From: TMP-7 sp038212445
Lineage (GTDB): Bacteria > Acidobacteriota > Terriglobia > Bryobacterales > Bryobacteraceae
Direction of reading: 5' to 3'
NCBI GenBank assembly: GCA_038212445.1
Contig: JBBQUM010000009.1
Coordinates: forward strand, 62,001 to 126,000
Length of the DNA stretch: 64,000 nt
Under the pieces are notes generated by a model that was not told where the DNA came from, searched no databases, and saw only the letters and a list, made by a program, of their open reading frames with translations. Below are positions 26,080 through 33,532 of the stretch, piece by piece. The first letter of the stretch is position 1. Each line of letters opens with the position of its first letter. The position numbers were made by a program, and so were the translations under genes.

Positions 26080-26914
26080 CGATAGCTCCGTAGTTGCAGC
26101 GGAAGATACAGCGTTCCTTGTTGTTGTGGTGGTGAAGCTTCGCGCAGAAAACGGCGTGAGCCCCAGAACGAAGGCGATAAAGCTGTCCGGCGAGCAGCAT
26201 GGCGACTGGCGGACCGATGAAGTAGAGCCAGATCGCTTTCCATTCGCCAGCCGGGAGCGCCGAGCCGAAGGTTCGGGCCGGATTCAGGCTGACACCTGAA
26301 AGCGGCGCCTCGGTCGTAATGAAGGAGGCCAGCAAAACGGCGGCAAAGATGCCGGTGAAGCGATTGAGGCGCTTCGAGTTCGAGACGACCAGGACGGTGG
26401 TCATCATTAAGATCGAGATGAGAATCTCGGCGGCCAGAGCCAGTGCGGGACCGTCGGGTCCAGGAACCGTGGCGACAAAGTTGACCGCGTCATGCCGCAG
26501 CGGCGCGCCGATGATCAGTTCCGCGACCAGCACTCCGGCAACACCGCCCAGGAAGTGAGCGATCACGTAAAACAGTGCGTCCCAGCGGGCGATCTTTCCC
26601 AGCGCCAGGAAGGTGAGCGTAACGCCTGGATTGATATGGGCGCCGGACCGCCTACCCCAGGGCGAATAGACGATGCCGATGAGCGTGAGTCCCATGGCGA
26701 CACCGCCAATCGCGCGCCGGGTAAAGGCGTCCTCGATCAGTTGATGCAGGGGCGACGAGGGATGCTCGAGCAGGACTCCAAAAACGCAAGCGGAAATCAT
26801 GAAGATTCCCAGCAGTCCGCCTTCAATCAGGTACTCGGGCCAGTGAGTTCTGAGGGCCGTGGCCGCGTCCCTTGCGGGTCCAGTCTCAGCCGGCGATTGT
26901 GTGACGCTCAACAT
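26069..26914 (-). CDS. MIP-family channel (aquaporin-like)
   Basis: The 281-residue inner-membrane protein has six helices and the two half-helix motifs of the aquaporin fold: HINPGVT (an NPG variant of NPA) after the second helix and SLNPARTFG after the fifth. It is therefore predicted to carry water or a small neutral solute. The C-terminal tail CAKLHHHNNKERCIFRC is Cys/His rich and could bind metal; I recall similar tails in acidobacterial relatives, but this is from memory. It heads the leftward cluster with the GMC and VOC remnants and is divergent from the DinB-like gene. Confidence 0.88.
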   Translation of the reverse strand: MLSVTQSPAETGPARDAATALRTHWPEYLIEGGLLGIFMISACVFGVLLEHPSSPLHQLIEDAFTRRAIGGVAMGLTLIGIVYSPWGRRSGAHINPGVTLTFLALGKIARWDALFYVIAHFLGGVAGVLVAELIIGAPLRHDAVNFVATVPGPDGPALALAAEILISILMMTTVLVVSNSKRLNRFTGIFAAVLLASFITTEAPLSGVSLNPARTFGSALPAGEWKAIWLYFIGPPVAMLLAGQLYRLRSGAHAVFCAKLHHHNNKERCIFRCNYGAIDGQ

Positions 26915-26976
26915 TCACGGCTGGAATGACCGCAGGCTGTCCGGTTATTCCGCCCGAGGGCAGTTGCAGGAGAAAA

Positions 26977-27060
26977 ATGAATCCTGGAATAAATGGCAGG
27001 GTTAGGTGGATCTCGCTGCCAAGATGTCGAACACCTTATCGCTCCGGCAAGAACTACTGA
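26977..27060 (+). other. possible 27-codon leader ORF overlapping the DinB-like start
   Basis: An ATG at 26977 follows GCAGGAG with good spacing and opens a 27-codon frame that ends at a TGA at 27058-27060, out of frame with the DinB-like gene. It may be a translational-coupling leader, or a sign that the DinB-like start is misread. There is no sequence similarity to support it. Confidence 0.25.
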
Positions 27061-27575
27061 TCGAAGGCAACGTTCACCTGCTCCGCCAGGCGCAGAGCCT
27101 GCTCGCGCCGATCAGCGACCGTATCTATAAGGACTCGCCAGCCGGATTTGCTCCACACCGGGTGGGAAGCCATTTGCGGCACGTTCTGGAATTCTACGAA
27201 TGCTTCCTCGACGGTGTGGAGACGGGTCACGTCGACTACGACGCACGCAAGCGGGACGAGGCGGTTGGCACTAACCGCAACGAGGCGATTGCCCGGATAC
27301 AAAAGATTGTCGAGCGCCTGCAGAACTGCCCGGCGCTGCGCGGCGAGATGCTCATCTGGGTGCGCGCAGAAGACTCGACACTGGAAGACGTCCAGGATCA
27401 GTACCTGACTTCTTCGCCGGCGCGTGAACTGCAGGTGTTGAGCAGCCATACGATCCATCACTTTGCGCTGGTTGCGATGACGCTGCGCGGGCACGGCGTG
27501 GCGGTGGATCCGGATTTTGGAATGGCTCCGTCGACGCTTCGCTACCTGGCGACGGCGAAGGGGCAAGCCGCGTAA
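27006..27575 (+). CDS. DinB-like four-helix-bundle protein
   Basis: The 189-residue (or 183 if it starts at the ATG at 27024) cytoplasmic protein is predicted to be all-helical. It carries histidines where DinB/YfiT proteins bind a divalent metal: HLRHVLEFYECFLDG near residue 60 and SSHTIHHFALVAMTLRGHG near residue 150. Family members include thiol-S-transferases and metal hydrolases, so the reaction is unknown. The stop and the start of the next gene share bases (TAATG), indicating an operon with the NRDE-family gene. Confidence 0.75.
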   Translation: MDLAAKMSNTLSLRQELLIEGNVHLLRQAQSLLAPISDRIYKDSPAGFAPHRVGSHLRHVLEFYECFLDGVETGHVDYDARKRDEAVGTNRNEAIARIQKIVERLQNCPALRGEMLIWVRAEDSTLEDVQDQYLTSSPARELQVLSSHTIHHFALVAMTLRGHGVAVDPDFGMAPSTLRYLATAKGQAA

Positions 27576-28306
27576 TGTGCACGGTTAGCTGGTTGCATCA
27601 TGGCGGAGGCTACAGCCTGTTCTGCAATCGCGACGAGAAGCGGACACGTGCGATGGCTGAGGGTCCGCGAGTGAAAACGCGCGACGGCGTCCGCTACATC
27701 TCTCCGACCGACACGACGGCCGGCGGCACGTGGCTGGCGACCAACGAATTTGGAATGTCGATCTGCCTGTTGAACGGGGGTGTGACGGCAGGGCCTGGGG
27801 TCTTCGAGAGTCGCGGACTGCTGCTTCCCGAACTGATCAGCGCGCCCTCGCTGGCGGCAGCGGTGGACCGAATCCTGACACTCGACCTCAGCCGGATGGC
27901 TCCCTTTACGACGGTAATTCTCGAACCGGCGAGTCCGGCGACGGTGGTGGAGTGGGACGGCACCCGCAAAACGATGCTGGGCTGGGGCGAGCTTTGCATG
28001 CCGCTGATCTCATCTTCGTTCGACTCAGAGGGAGTCATCGAGGAGCGCCGGCAGGAGTTAGTCAGGTTGCGCATCGCGGCCGGCGAACTGAATGAGCGCG
28101 TGCTCAGCGACTTCCACACGAGTCACGGATCGGCGGCGAGTGCGTACTCCACCTGCATGCACCGTCCAGACGCGGAGACGGTGAGCTTCAGCCGGGTCCG
28201 GGTGATGCCTGCCGAGATTGAGTTCTCTTATTCGGCGGGCACTCCCTGTTGTCCCTCCTTTCGTGAAATTCAAAAAGTTCAACGAGTCCCATGCAACTAC
28301 TCCTAA
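27575..28306 (+). CDS. NRDE (TANGO2-like) family protein
   Basis: The 243-residue protein begins at once with MCTVSWL and the name-giving NRDEKRTR at about 18-25. TTAGGTWLATNEFGMSICLLNGG follows. A cysteine at position 2 is conserved in the family and would be exposed after removal of Met, as in Ntn-type enzymes. Eukaryotic relatives (TANGO2) are linked to heme and lipid handling; the bacterial role is unsettled. It is cytoplasmic by prediction. It overlaps the DedA-ATP-grasp gene by 16 bp. Confidence 0.85.
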   Translation: MCTVSWLHHGGGYSLFCNRDEKRTRAMAEGPRVKTRDGVRYISPTDTTAGGTWLATNEFGMSICLLNGGVTAGPGVFESRGLLLPELISAPSLAAAVDRILTLDLSRMAPFTTVILEPASPATVVEWDGTRKTMLGWGELCMPLISSSFDSEGVIEERRQELVRLRIAAGELNERVLSDFHTSHGSAASAYSTCMHRPDAETVSFSRVRVMPAEIEFSYSAGTPCCPSFREIQKVQRVPCNYS

Positions 28307-29865
28307 TTGCTCTCTCCACCCTGATCTCAGAGGACCTGACCTGCATCGCCGCCGGGGTGTTGGTGGCTCAGCGAAGGCTCGGCTTCGCGCAGGCGTCGAT
28401 GGCATGTCTGGCCGGGATCTTCGCAGGGGACGTTTTGCTTTTTCTGGCCGGCCGGTTCATCGGCGCCCGCGCGCTCCGCTGGCGGCTGGTGACGAAGTTC
28501 CTCTCGCCCCAACTGGTGGAGCGGGGCGCGGACTGGCTACAGCGCCGCGGACTCGCGGTGGTAATTCTGAGCCGCTTCACTCCGGGACTGCGGCTGCCAA
28601 CGTACTTCGCCGCGGGAATGCTGCCCACTCGATTTGCGGCGTTCGCGTCGTATTTCCTGATTGCAGCGGCGGTGTGGACACCACTACTGGTGGGTGCCAC
28701 GGCGCTATTCGGCGAGGGCTTTTTGAGTTCCCTGTTCGCGCACCACACTGAGGGTCTGCTGGCATTTGTGATTGTCTTTGCGACGATCGCGGCGGCTCAT
28801 CAATTGGTAAAGCCGCTATTGAGCCATCGCGGCCGCCGCAGGGCGAGGGGATTTTTGATGCGAAAGATCCGCTGGGAATTCTGGCCGATGTGGGCTGCGT
28901 ATTTACCTGTGGTTCCTTACCTCCTGTATCTGGCGGTTCGACATCGATCGTTGACGCTGTTTACTGCTGCGAATCCCGGGATTGCATCGGGAGGATTCGT
29001 GGGCGAATCGAAATCGAGGATTCTGAGACATCTTGAAGACTTTGCGCCGTCGTTCGCGTTGATCCCGGCTGGACAGACGATTGCTGCTCCGGAGTTTCCG
29101 GTGGTGCTGAAGCCGGATGTGGGTGAGCGAGGGTCGGGGGTGGCGGTGATCCGATCCGGGGCGGAGTTCGACGCATATTTACGAAATGCACAGACCGATA
29201 CGATTCTCCAGCAGTATGCCGGCGGCTTGGAGTTCGGAGTGTTTTACTACCGGCGGCCAAGCGAGTCGCACGGGCGCGTGTTCTCCATCACTCAGAAAGT
29301 GTTCCCGACGGTGACTGGCGACGGGAAGCGCACGCTGCTTGATCTGATCCTCGACGATTCGCGCGCTGTTTCGATGGCTTCCGCATACGAGAGGGTATCG
29401 AAGCGCGACCTGGACGATGTGCCGGCCGACGGCGAGGAAATACAACTGGTGGAGATCGGCTCCCATTGCCGGGGAGCGGTATTTCTGAACGGGATGCACC
29501 TGCTGACACCGGCGCTGGAGTCGACGATTGACCAGATCAGCCAATCGCATCCGGGGTTCTATTTCGGGCGGTTCGACATTCGCACGCCGTCGGCGGAGGC
29601 ATTCGCGCGGGGTGAAGGGCTGAGCGTGATCGAACTGAACGGAGTGTCGGCGGAGGCAACGCATATCTACGATCCGTCCGTGAGTTTGTACGAGGCGTAT
29701 CGCGTCCTGTTCGAGCAGTGGCGGTTGGCGTTCGAGATTGGAGCCGAGAATCGAGCGCTGGGCTTTGCTCCGATGGCGTTGAGCGAGTTTGTGACGCTAG
29801 TCAGCGGCCGGTCGTGGGGACTGATCCGCATACTGACGCCGCCCAAGGTTATCGAGACTCCCTAG
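28291..29865 (+). CDS. DedA/VTT membrane domain fused to an ATP-grasp domain
   Basis: In the 524-residue protein, residues about 1-180 form a VTT/DedA-like membrane domain: AGIFAGDVLLFLAGRFIG with G46-D47, and LSRFTPGLRLPTYFAAGM with R95, P98 and R101. DedA proteins flip or transport lipids, including undecaprenyl phosphate. After a membrane-proximal stretch (190-225), residues about 235-515 look like an ATP-grasp ligase: FPVVLKPDVGERGSGVAVI (K274, Gly-rich loop), GRFDIR (D429) and VIELNGVSAEATHIYDP (E448, N450, metal ligands). The fusion couples a lipid-transport-like domain to a ligase. The substrate is unknown. It overlaps the NRDE-family gene by 16 bp upstream; its 3' end overlaps the convergent STGPRT-family gene by 69 bp. 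Confidence 0.8.
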   Translation: MQLLLIALSTLISEDLTCIAAGVLVAQRRLGFAQASMACLAGIFAGDVLLFLAGRFIGARALRWRLVTKFLSPQLVERGADWLQRRGLAVVILSRFTPGLRLPTYFAAGMLPTRFAAFASYFLIAAAVWTPLLVGATALFGEGFLSSLFAHHTEGLLAFVIVFATIAAAHQLVKPLLSHRGRRRARGFLMRKIRWEFWPMWAAYLPVVPYLLYLAVRHRSLTLFTAANPGIASGGFVGESKSRILRHLEDFAPSFALIPAGQTIAAPEFPVVLKPDVGERGSGVAVIRSGAEFDAYLRNAQTDTILQQYAGGLEFGVFYYRRPSESHGRVFSITQKVFPTVTGDGKRTLLDLILDDSRAVSMASAYERVSKRDLDDVPADGEEIQLVEIGSHCRGAVFLNGMHLLTPALESTIDQISQSHPGFYFGRFDIRTPSAEAFARGEGLSVIELNGVSAEATHIYDPSVSLYEAYRVLFEQWRLAFEIGAENRALGFAPMALSEFVTLVSGRSWGLIRILTPPKVIETP

Positions 29866-30498
29866 CGGGACGGGTGAGATTGGGTTTGTTTCGTAAAGCG
29901 ATTCGAATTCGCTTTCTTCATGGGTTTCAGGCGATTTCGCGGGGTGAGGCATAAGGCGAGGCATGGGCGCGTTGATGTAATTGCTGAGGGCGCGTTCGAC
30001 GTCGGCGAGGCTGCGACGGTGGTCGGCGGTCTTTTGCTGGACGGCGGAGCGGCGACTCTCACGGAGTTCTTTGTGCGCCTTGTAGTAGGTGCGCTGAGCG
30101 GCGGCGGCGTAGCGGGCGAGGGCGTTGAGGATGTCGGTGCCTTTGGCTGCCATGTTGGCGAGGATGGCCTGATCAGGGTCGGCTGAGGGATCGTCGAGCT
30201 GGGTTTGGCTGAGGTATGAGGTTTCGAGGCGATGGATGCGGATGATGCGCCAGCGAGCCTGAATCATTTCGTGGACGAGGAAGGTCTCGTGGTAGCCGCA
30301 GGGCTCGAACTCTTCCATGAAGCCGTTGAGAACTTCGTCGTACTCGTCGAGGTCCTCGTTAGGCAGGACGGTGAAGGCGCTGGACAGGCCGTGTTTGGTG
30401 GCATTGGCGGCGGAAGCGGCTTTGCCGGCGGCGGTACGGGGGCCGGTTGACTGCTGAGCGTTCTGACAGTTGGCGAGAGTTTGGGCTGGGGATGCCAT
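29797..30498 (-). CDS. STGPRT/NATKHGL-family conserved hypothetical protein
   Basis: The 233-residue soluble protein has the N-terminal signature NAQQSTGPRTAAGKAASAANATKHGLSS, typical of a family repeated many times in acidobacterial genomes and often found near mobile elements. A helical, charged middle region and a Pro-rich tail (about residues 170-233) follow. Function is unknown. It is convergent with and overlaps the ATP-grasp fusion. A degenerate piece of a second family member lies at 36.67-36.76 kb. Confidence 0.65.
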   Translation of the reverse strand: MASPAQTLANCQNAQQSTGPRTAAGKAASAANATKHGLSSAFTVLPNEDLDEYDEVLNGFMEEFEPCGYHETFLVHEMIQARWRIIRIHRLETSYLSQTQLDDPSADPDQAILANMAAKGTDILNALARYAAAAQRTYYKAHKELRESRRSAVQQKTADHRRSLADVERALSNYINAPMPRLMPHPAKSPETHEESEFESLYETNPISPVPLGSLDNLGRRQYADQSPRPAAD

Positions 30499-30789
30499 CG
30501 CATTTGTTCTCCTACTTTCAGTATGGAGAGGGGGTTGGTAATTTCCGGGCTCAGCGACCTTGCAAAACCGCTCGCAATCGACTCATTCTAAGTGACTAAA
30601 AAAATAGTTTAAGAGGCTATGATCGAGATCTTCGAGACGGTACATTTTCAGCGGAACGAGGGCCGGCTGACGGTTGAGTACGATACTCCGGGAAGGCGAG
30701 GGCCGCAGGGGCCGAGGGAGTTCAGAACTCTTAAAAGATCTTGTGAACGCGCGCTGTCCGGCTCGATGATTTCGCCCAGGATTTCGTTC

Positions 30790-31173
30790 CTACACCCGCT
30801 TAAACTCCGACTTGTATTCGGTCAAGTCGCGGGTCTCAAACAATTCTGGCCGGGGAAACGGATTGACAAAGAGATAAGAACTTGTTCCCTGGAGATAGAC
30901 GTCATAGCTCGCTCGATGCAGCCTGCATTGTTCCACAGCGGACGAGTGCCCCACCCTCCTTGCGTTTCCCGGCCCGCAGAGTAGACCTTCGACGCATTCC
31001 TTGGCCTCCATCGAATCACTTTCGATGCAGAGCTCGTCAAAATCGCCGTTTCCTACTAAGACCACCAGAGCAAAGCCCACCTTGCTGTTGTCTAAAGAGA
31101 GCACCTCAGATTTCAGGGTTTGAGGTTGCGTTCCTCTCCAATCCCGATACCATTCAGTTAGCAAAATCTTCAT
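30790..31173 (-). CDS. hypothetical small protein in the RHS-associated region
   Basis: A 127-codon frame begins MKILLTEWYRDWRG. It is acidic in the middle (NGDFDELCIESDSMEAKECVEGL) and ends YLFVNPFPRPELFETRDLTEYKSEFK. No family is recognised, and an overlapping frame on the other strand is open too. It lies left of the RHS remnants, where small toxin/immunity partners are common. The call rests on residue composition and context. Confidence 0.4.
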   Translation of the reverse strand: MKILLTEWYRDWRGTQPQTLKSEVLSLDNSKVGFALVVLVGNGDFDELCIESDSMEAKECVEGLLCGPGNARRVGHSSAVEQCRLHRASYDVYLQGTSSYLFVNPFPRPELFETRDLTEYKSEFKRV

Positions 31174-31854
31174 GCCCGTGATGTTCCTCGCGAGGTGCTG
31201 CGCAAAAGCGATGGTTCTGTCGCGTTGAGCACCTGGAACTGTCCCCAACGATCTTCTCTCCGGGTGCGCTACGAGGCTGCAGATAGCTCCCGAGCGCCTG
31301 ATCGTAACATATCAGGGTCTGCTTAGAAAACAGATGAGCTGGGTGGCAAATCGTCTTCCGCGACCCCTCGAACGGTGTCGAAGGAATGCCGGGCTATCGC
31401 CTACTTCTCGAAGGCACTGGCAGCCCAACTCTGAAACGTGGAAGTACGAATCTTTCGTTAGTCTGACCAAACGCTGACTTGCCCTCTTGACACCTATACG
31501 TGGATACTGCCTGTTCCGCCGCGCCGACATCGGAGCCCAATGACCCTCAATTCGTGTTACGGCTAGTCCATATCTTGGTTGATTGGGTCTACCGCTCGGC
31601 GCTACAGTGTTTTGTGCGTTCCTGAACCTACAGCCCGGAAAAGACTGGATTGGTTCACGCTGCGCGCGTCGATCGCTGTTGTGACACTGGTGGCAGGGTT
31701 GGACCGCCCCCGCGGCCTAGCGTGCGCCGACTAACATGCCGAGTAGATGTCGACCTAAATCGTCGGTGTCCGATAATGCGGTATTGCGGGATTTATCGGA
31801 AACTAAATCCAACAAGTCCGAACGTTTCCGCCTTGCCGAAGAGGGTGTTCCCCG
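31174..31854. other. gap within RHS-related accessory DNA
   Basis: No convincing gene is seen in these ~680 bp. Several short frames exist on both strands without recognisable domains. The stretch lies between a hypothetical gene and a stray RHS core motif and is probably decayed accessory sequence. Confidence 0.5.
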
Positions 31855-31887
31855 CGAGAAGTACCTGGCCCCGAAGTAATCGAGGCC
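31855..31887 (-). pseudogene. isolated second copy of the RHS core motif
   Basis: The 33 bases encode GLDYFGARYFS leftwards, nearly the same DNA as 32592-32624 in the RHS remnant about 740 bp to the right. Beyond it the frame continues RGTPSSARRKRSDLL rather than the core sequence GAQGRFTNPDP. It is either a displaced RHS tip or recombinational debris. Confidence 0.55.
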
Positions 31888-31890
31888 GTC

Positions 31891-32268
31891 CTATTTGGCT
31901 ATGCAAGACGGAGGGCGACATAAGTCATCGAGCCACCGTTTCAATCTGTCAAACCTTGACCGCGGAAACAGAATTCTCTTGTTGCTGAGAACCACCCTGT
32001 CCGGCCCTGGAAGCCACGGGTAGGAGGGTATTTGGAGTTCGGCAGCAGCTGGTGCTACTTTTTCATCGTACGGCAAAAATTCCTCGTCATATAGAAGAAG
32101 CCCGCCAGCATTCCAGATCCGGCAATGTGCTGCGTCAGTGGTTTCCGGGACGTTACAGTGCTGCCACCACCCTCCGATCTTTCCACCAACGACATACACC
32201 GCCTCGACTGGAACAGCCCTTGGTCGCGCCGGTTCGTCGTTGCGTCCACAGGATGAGGCTACCAGCAA
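31891..32268 (-). CDS. small putative lipoprotein next to the RHS C-terminus (possible immunity or partner protein)
   Basis: The 125-residue frame starts with a short hydrophobic stretch ending in a lipobox-like LVASSC. CNVPETTDAAHCRIWNAGGLLLYDEEFLPYD and a C-terminal RILFPRSRFDRLKRWLDDL follow. Proteins of this shape often follow RHS genes in acidobacteria. It overlaps the RHS-end frame by 10 bp, as toxin/immunity pairs often do. The apparent TTG start leaves an unusually short signal, so the true start or the frame may be damaged. The immunity role is inferred from position. Confidence 0.45.
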   Translation of the reverse strand: MLVASSCGRNDEPARPRAVPVEAVYVVGGKIGGWWQHCNVPETTDAAHCRIWNAGGLLLYDEEFLPYDEKVAPAAAELQIPSYPWLPGPDRVVLSNKRILFPRSRFDRLKRWLDDLCRPPSCIAK

Positions 32269-32762
32269 GGCCAGACCTGTCCATTCGCTCCCATCGTCAA
32301 CTTTACATCCTGAAATGTGTACCGCCCCGCATCATGGGCAGTTCCCGGATGCACGTGACCAAAGTCCGCAAACTTGCCCGTACCGTCACGACGCACTGAA
32401 CCGATTCCGCGATGTCCAAGTCCATTCGCAAGATTACCGAATTTAACAGCGATCGCTGCGCGACCGTCTGGATCCGTGTAAGCCAGCGGATTGTTGAGGC
32501 CGTACGCATACATATCCCATCGTTGCGGATTGATGACGTGCAACAACGTCGCGCTAATCGGGTCCGGGTTGGTAAACCTCCCCTGCGCTCCCGAGAAGTA
32601 CCTCGCTCCGAAGTAATCGAGGCCGGTTGCCGCCCATTCCTCGGCTGGTCGCGCCGAAAAAAGCCGACCGGTGGAGAAAGGCGAGCCGCTGACTTGTCGG
32701 GAGCACAGTTCGCATTCGACCGTCATAAAGGCAATTTGGCCATCATAGTCATAGCCTGATTC
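32259..32762 (-). pseudogene. C-terminal end of an RHS-repeat protein (core domain plus short tip)
   Basis: The frame contains the RHS-associated core ending: ATGLDYFGARYFSGAQGRFTNPDP, HVINPQRWDMYAYGLNNPLAYTDPDGRA. A short variable tip of about 65 residues follows (GHRGIGSVRRDGTGKFADFGHVHPG...LTMGANGQVWPCW). RHS proteins are normally over 1000 residues, with a beta-cocoon that encloses the tip toxin. Here nothing resembling the repeats is found to the right beyond SGYDYDGQIAFMTVEC. It is therefore a fragment, and the tip appears truncated at GANGQ. Confidence 0.75.
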
Positions 32763-33166
32763 GACAACGCCGGATTCACAATTCGGAATCTATCATCGCC
32801 AACCGGAGAACGCCACAGGAAAGTGAGCCAATTCTGGTCGCGCGATCCAATTCCAACGGCGGTTCGTCACGATCCAATTCTATTAATTAGGCAGGTGCAG
32901 CCGCCTCAACTGGACCTGTGCTCGCATTCCGCATGTGAGGTCCATGAAAGTAGGCTTATCCGACAGTGACGACTTCAAAGCGGACCGCGCGTTGTCCGGG
33001 TTCCGACGACGCGGTTATCCAGGACTTTATGAACCCGACAAAATCGAGTGCTCACTGCCTTCTAGAGGTGGCGGACGCGTGGGGCTTTGAAAAGTTGCCC
33101 GTCACGGTTGAGGGACGACTGGCGTTGTTCTAGTTTCGACTGGGCGCAATTTTTCCAGGAACATTT
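32760..33166. other. intergenic region upstream of padR
   Basis: No supported gene. Near the left end the frames still resemble RHS-like sequence (GDDRFRIVNPALSNQAMTM on the minus strand around 32.75-32.80 kb), suggesting further debris. The right end carries the padR promoter region. Confidence 0.5.
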
Positions 33167-33180
33167 TTGCACGTCCCGCG

Positions 33181-33186
33181 TATAAT
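33181..33186 (+). promoter_or_regulatory. consensus -10 element upstream of padR
   Basis: A perfect TATAAT lies 10 bp before the PadR ATG, implying a very short leader. No consensus -35 is visible at the expected 17-bp distance, so the promoter may need an activator or be controlled by PadR itself. Confidence 0.5.
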
Positions 33187-33196
33187 CAGACAGTCT

Positions 33197-33523
33197 ATGG
33201 GAAAGACTGAGCTTCTACCGGGAACGTTGGACATGATGGTGCTGCGGACGTTGACCCGCGAGCCGATGCACGGGTACGCGATCGCGCAGTGGCTGAAGCA
33301 ATCATCGGAAGACGTCTTACAGGTGGAAGAGGGCTCGTTGTACCCAGCGCTCCAGCGTCTTGAACTCAATGGCTGGATTGACGGCGAATGGGGCTTGTCG
33401 GCGAACAATCGACGCGCGCGAATTTACACGCTCACCGCGGCAGGACGGAAGCAGCTTGCAAACGAGACGGCGCGCTATCGCCAGATGTCAGGTGCGATTG
33501 CACGCGTCATGGGATTGGCCTGA
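33197..33523 (+). CDS. PadR-family transcriptional regulator
   Basis: The 108-residue winged-helix protein has the PadR core: LPGTLDMMVLRTLTREPMHGYAIAQWL, VEEGSLYPALQRLELNGWI and the wing NNRRARIYTLTAAGRKQL. The ATG at 33197 is chosen over an upstream ATG because the alignment of the family starts at MGKTELLPG. PadR proteins repress neighbouring transport genes and release DNA on ligand binding. It lies 9 bp upstream of a MacB-like permease gene, the standard acidobacterial pairing. Confidence 0.93.
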   Translation: MGKTELLPGTLDMMVLRTLTREPMHGYAIAQWLKQSSEDVLQVEEGSLYPALQRLELNGWIDGEWGLSANNRRARIYTLTAAGRKQLANETARYRQMSGAIARVMGLA

Positions 33524-33532
33524 GGAGGCTAG

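Noticed and set aside
30619..30984. 121-residue plus-strand frame
   Set aside because: No domain, and it overlaps a better-looking minus-strand frame in an accessory region.
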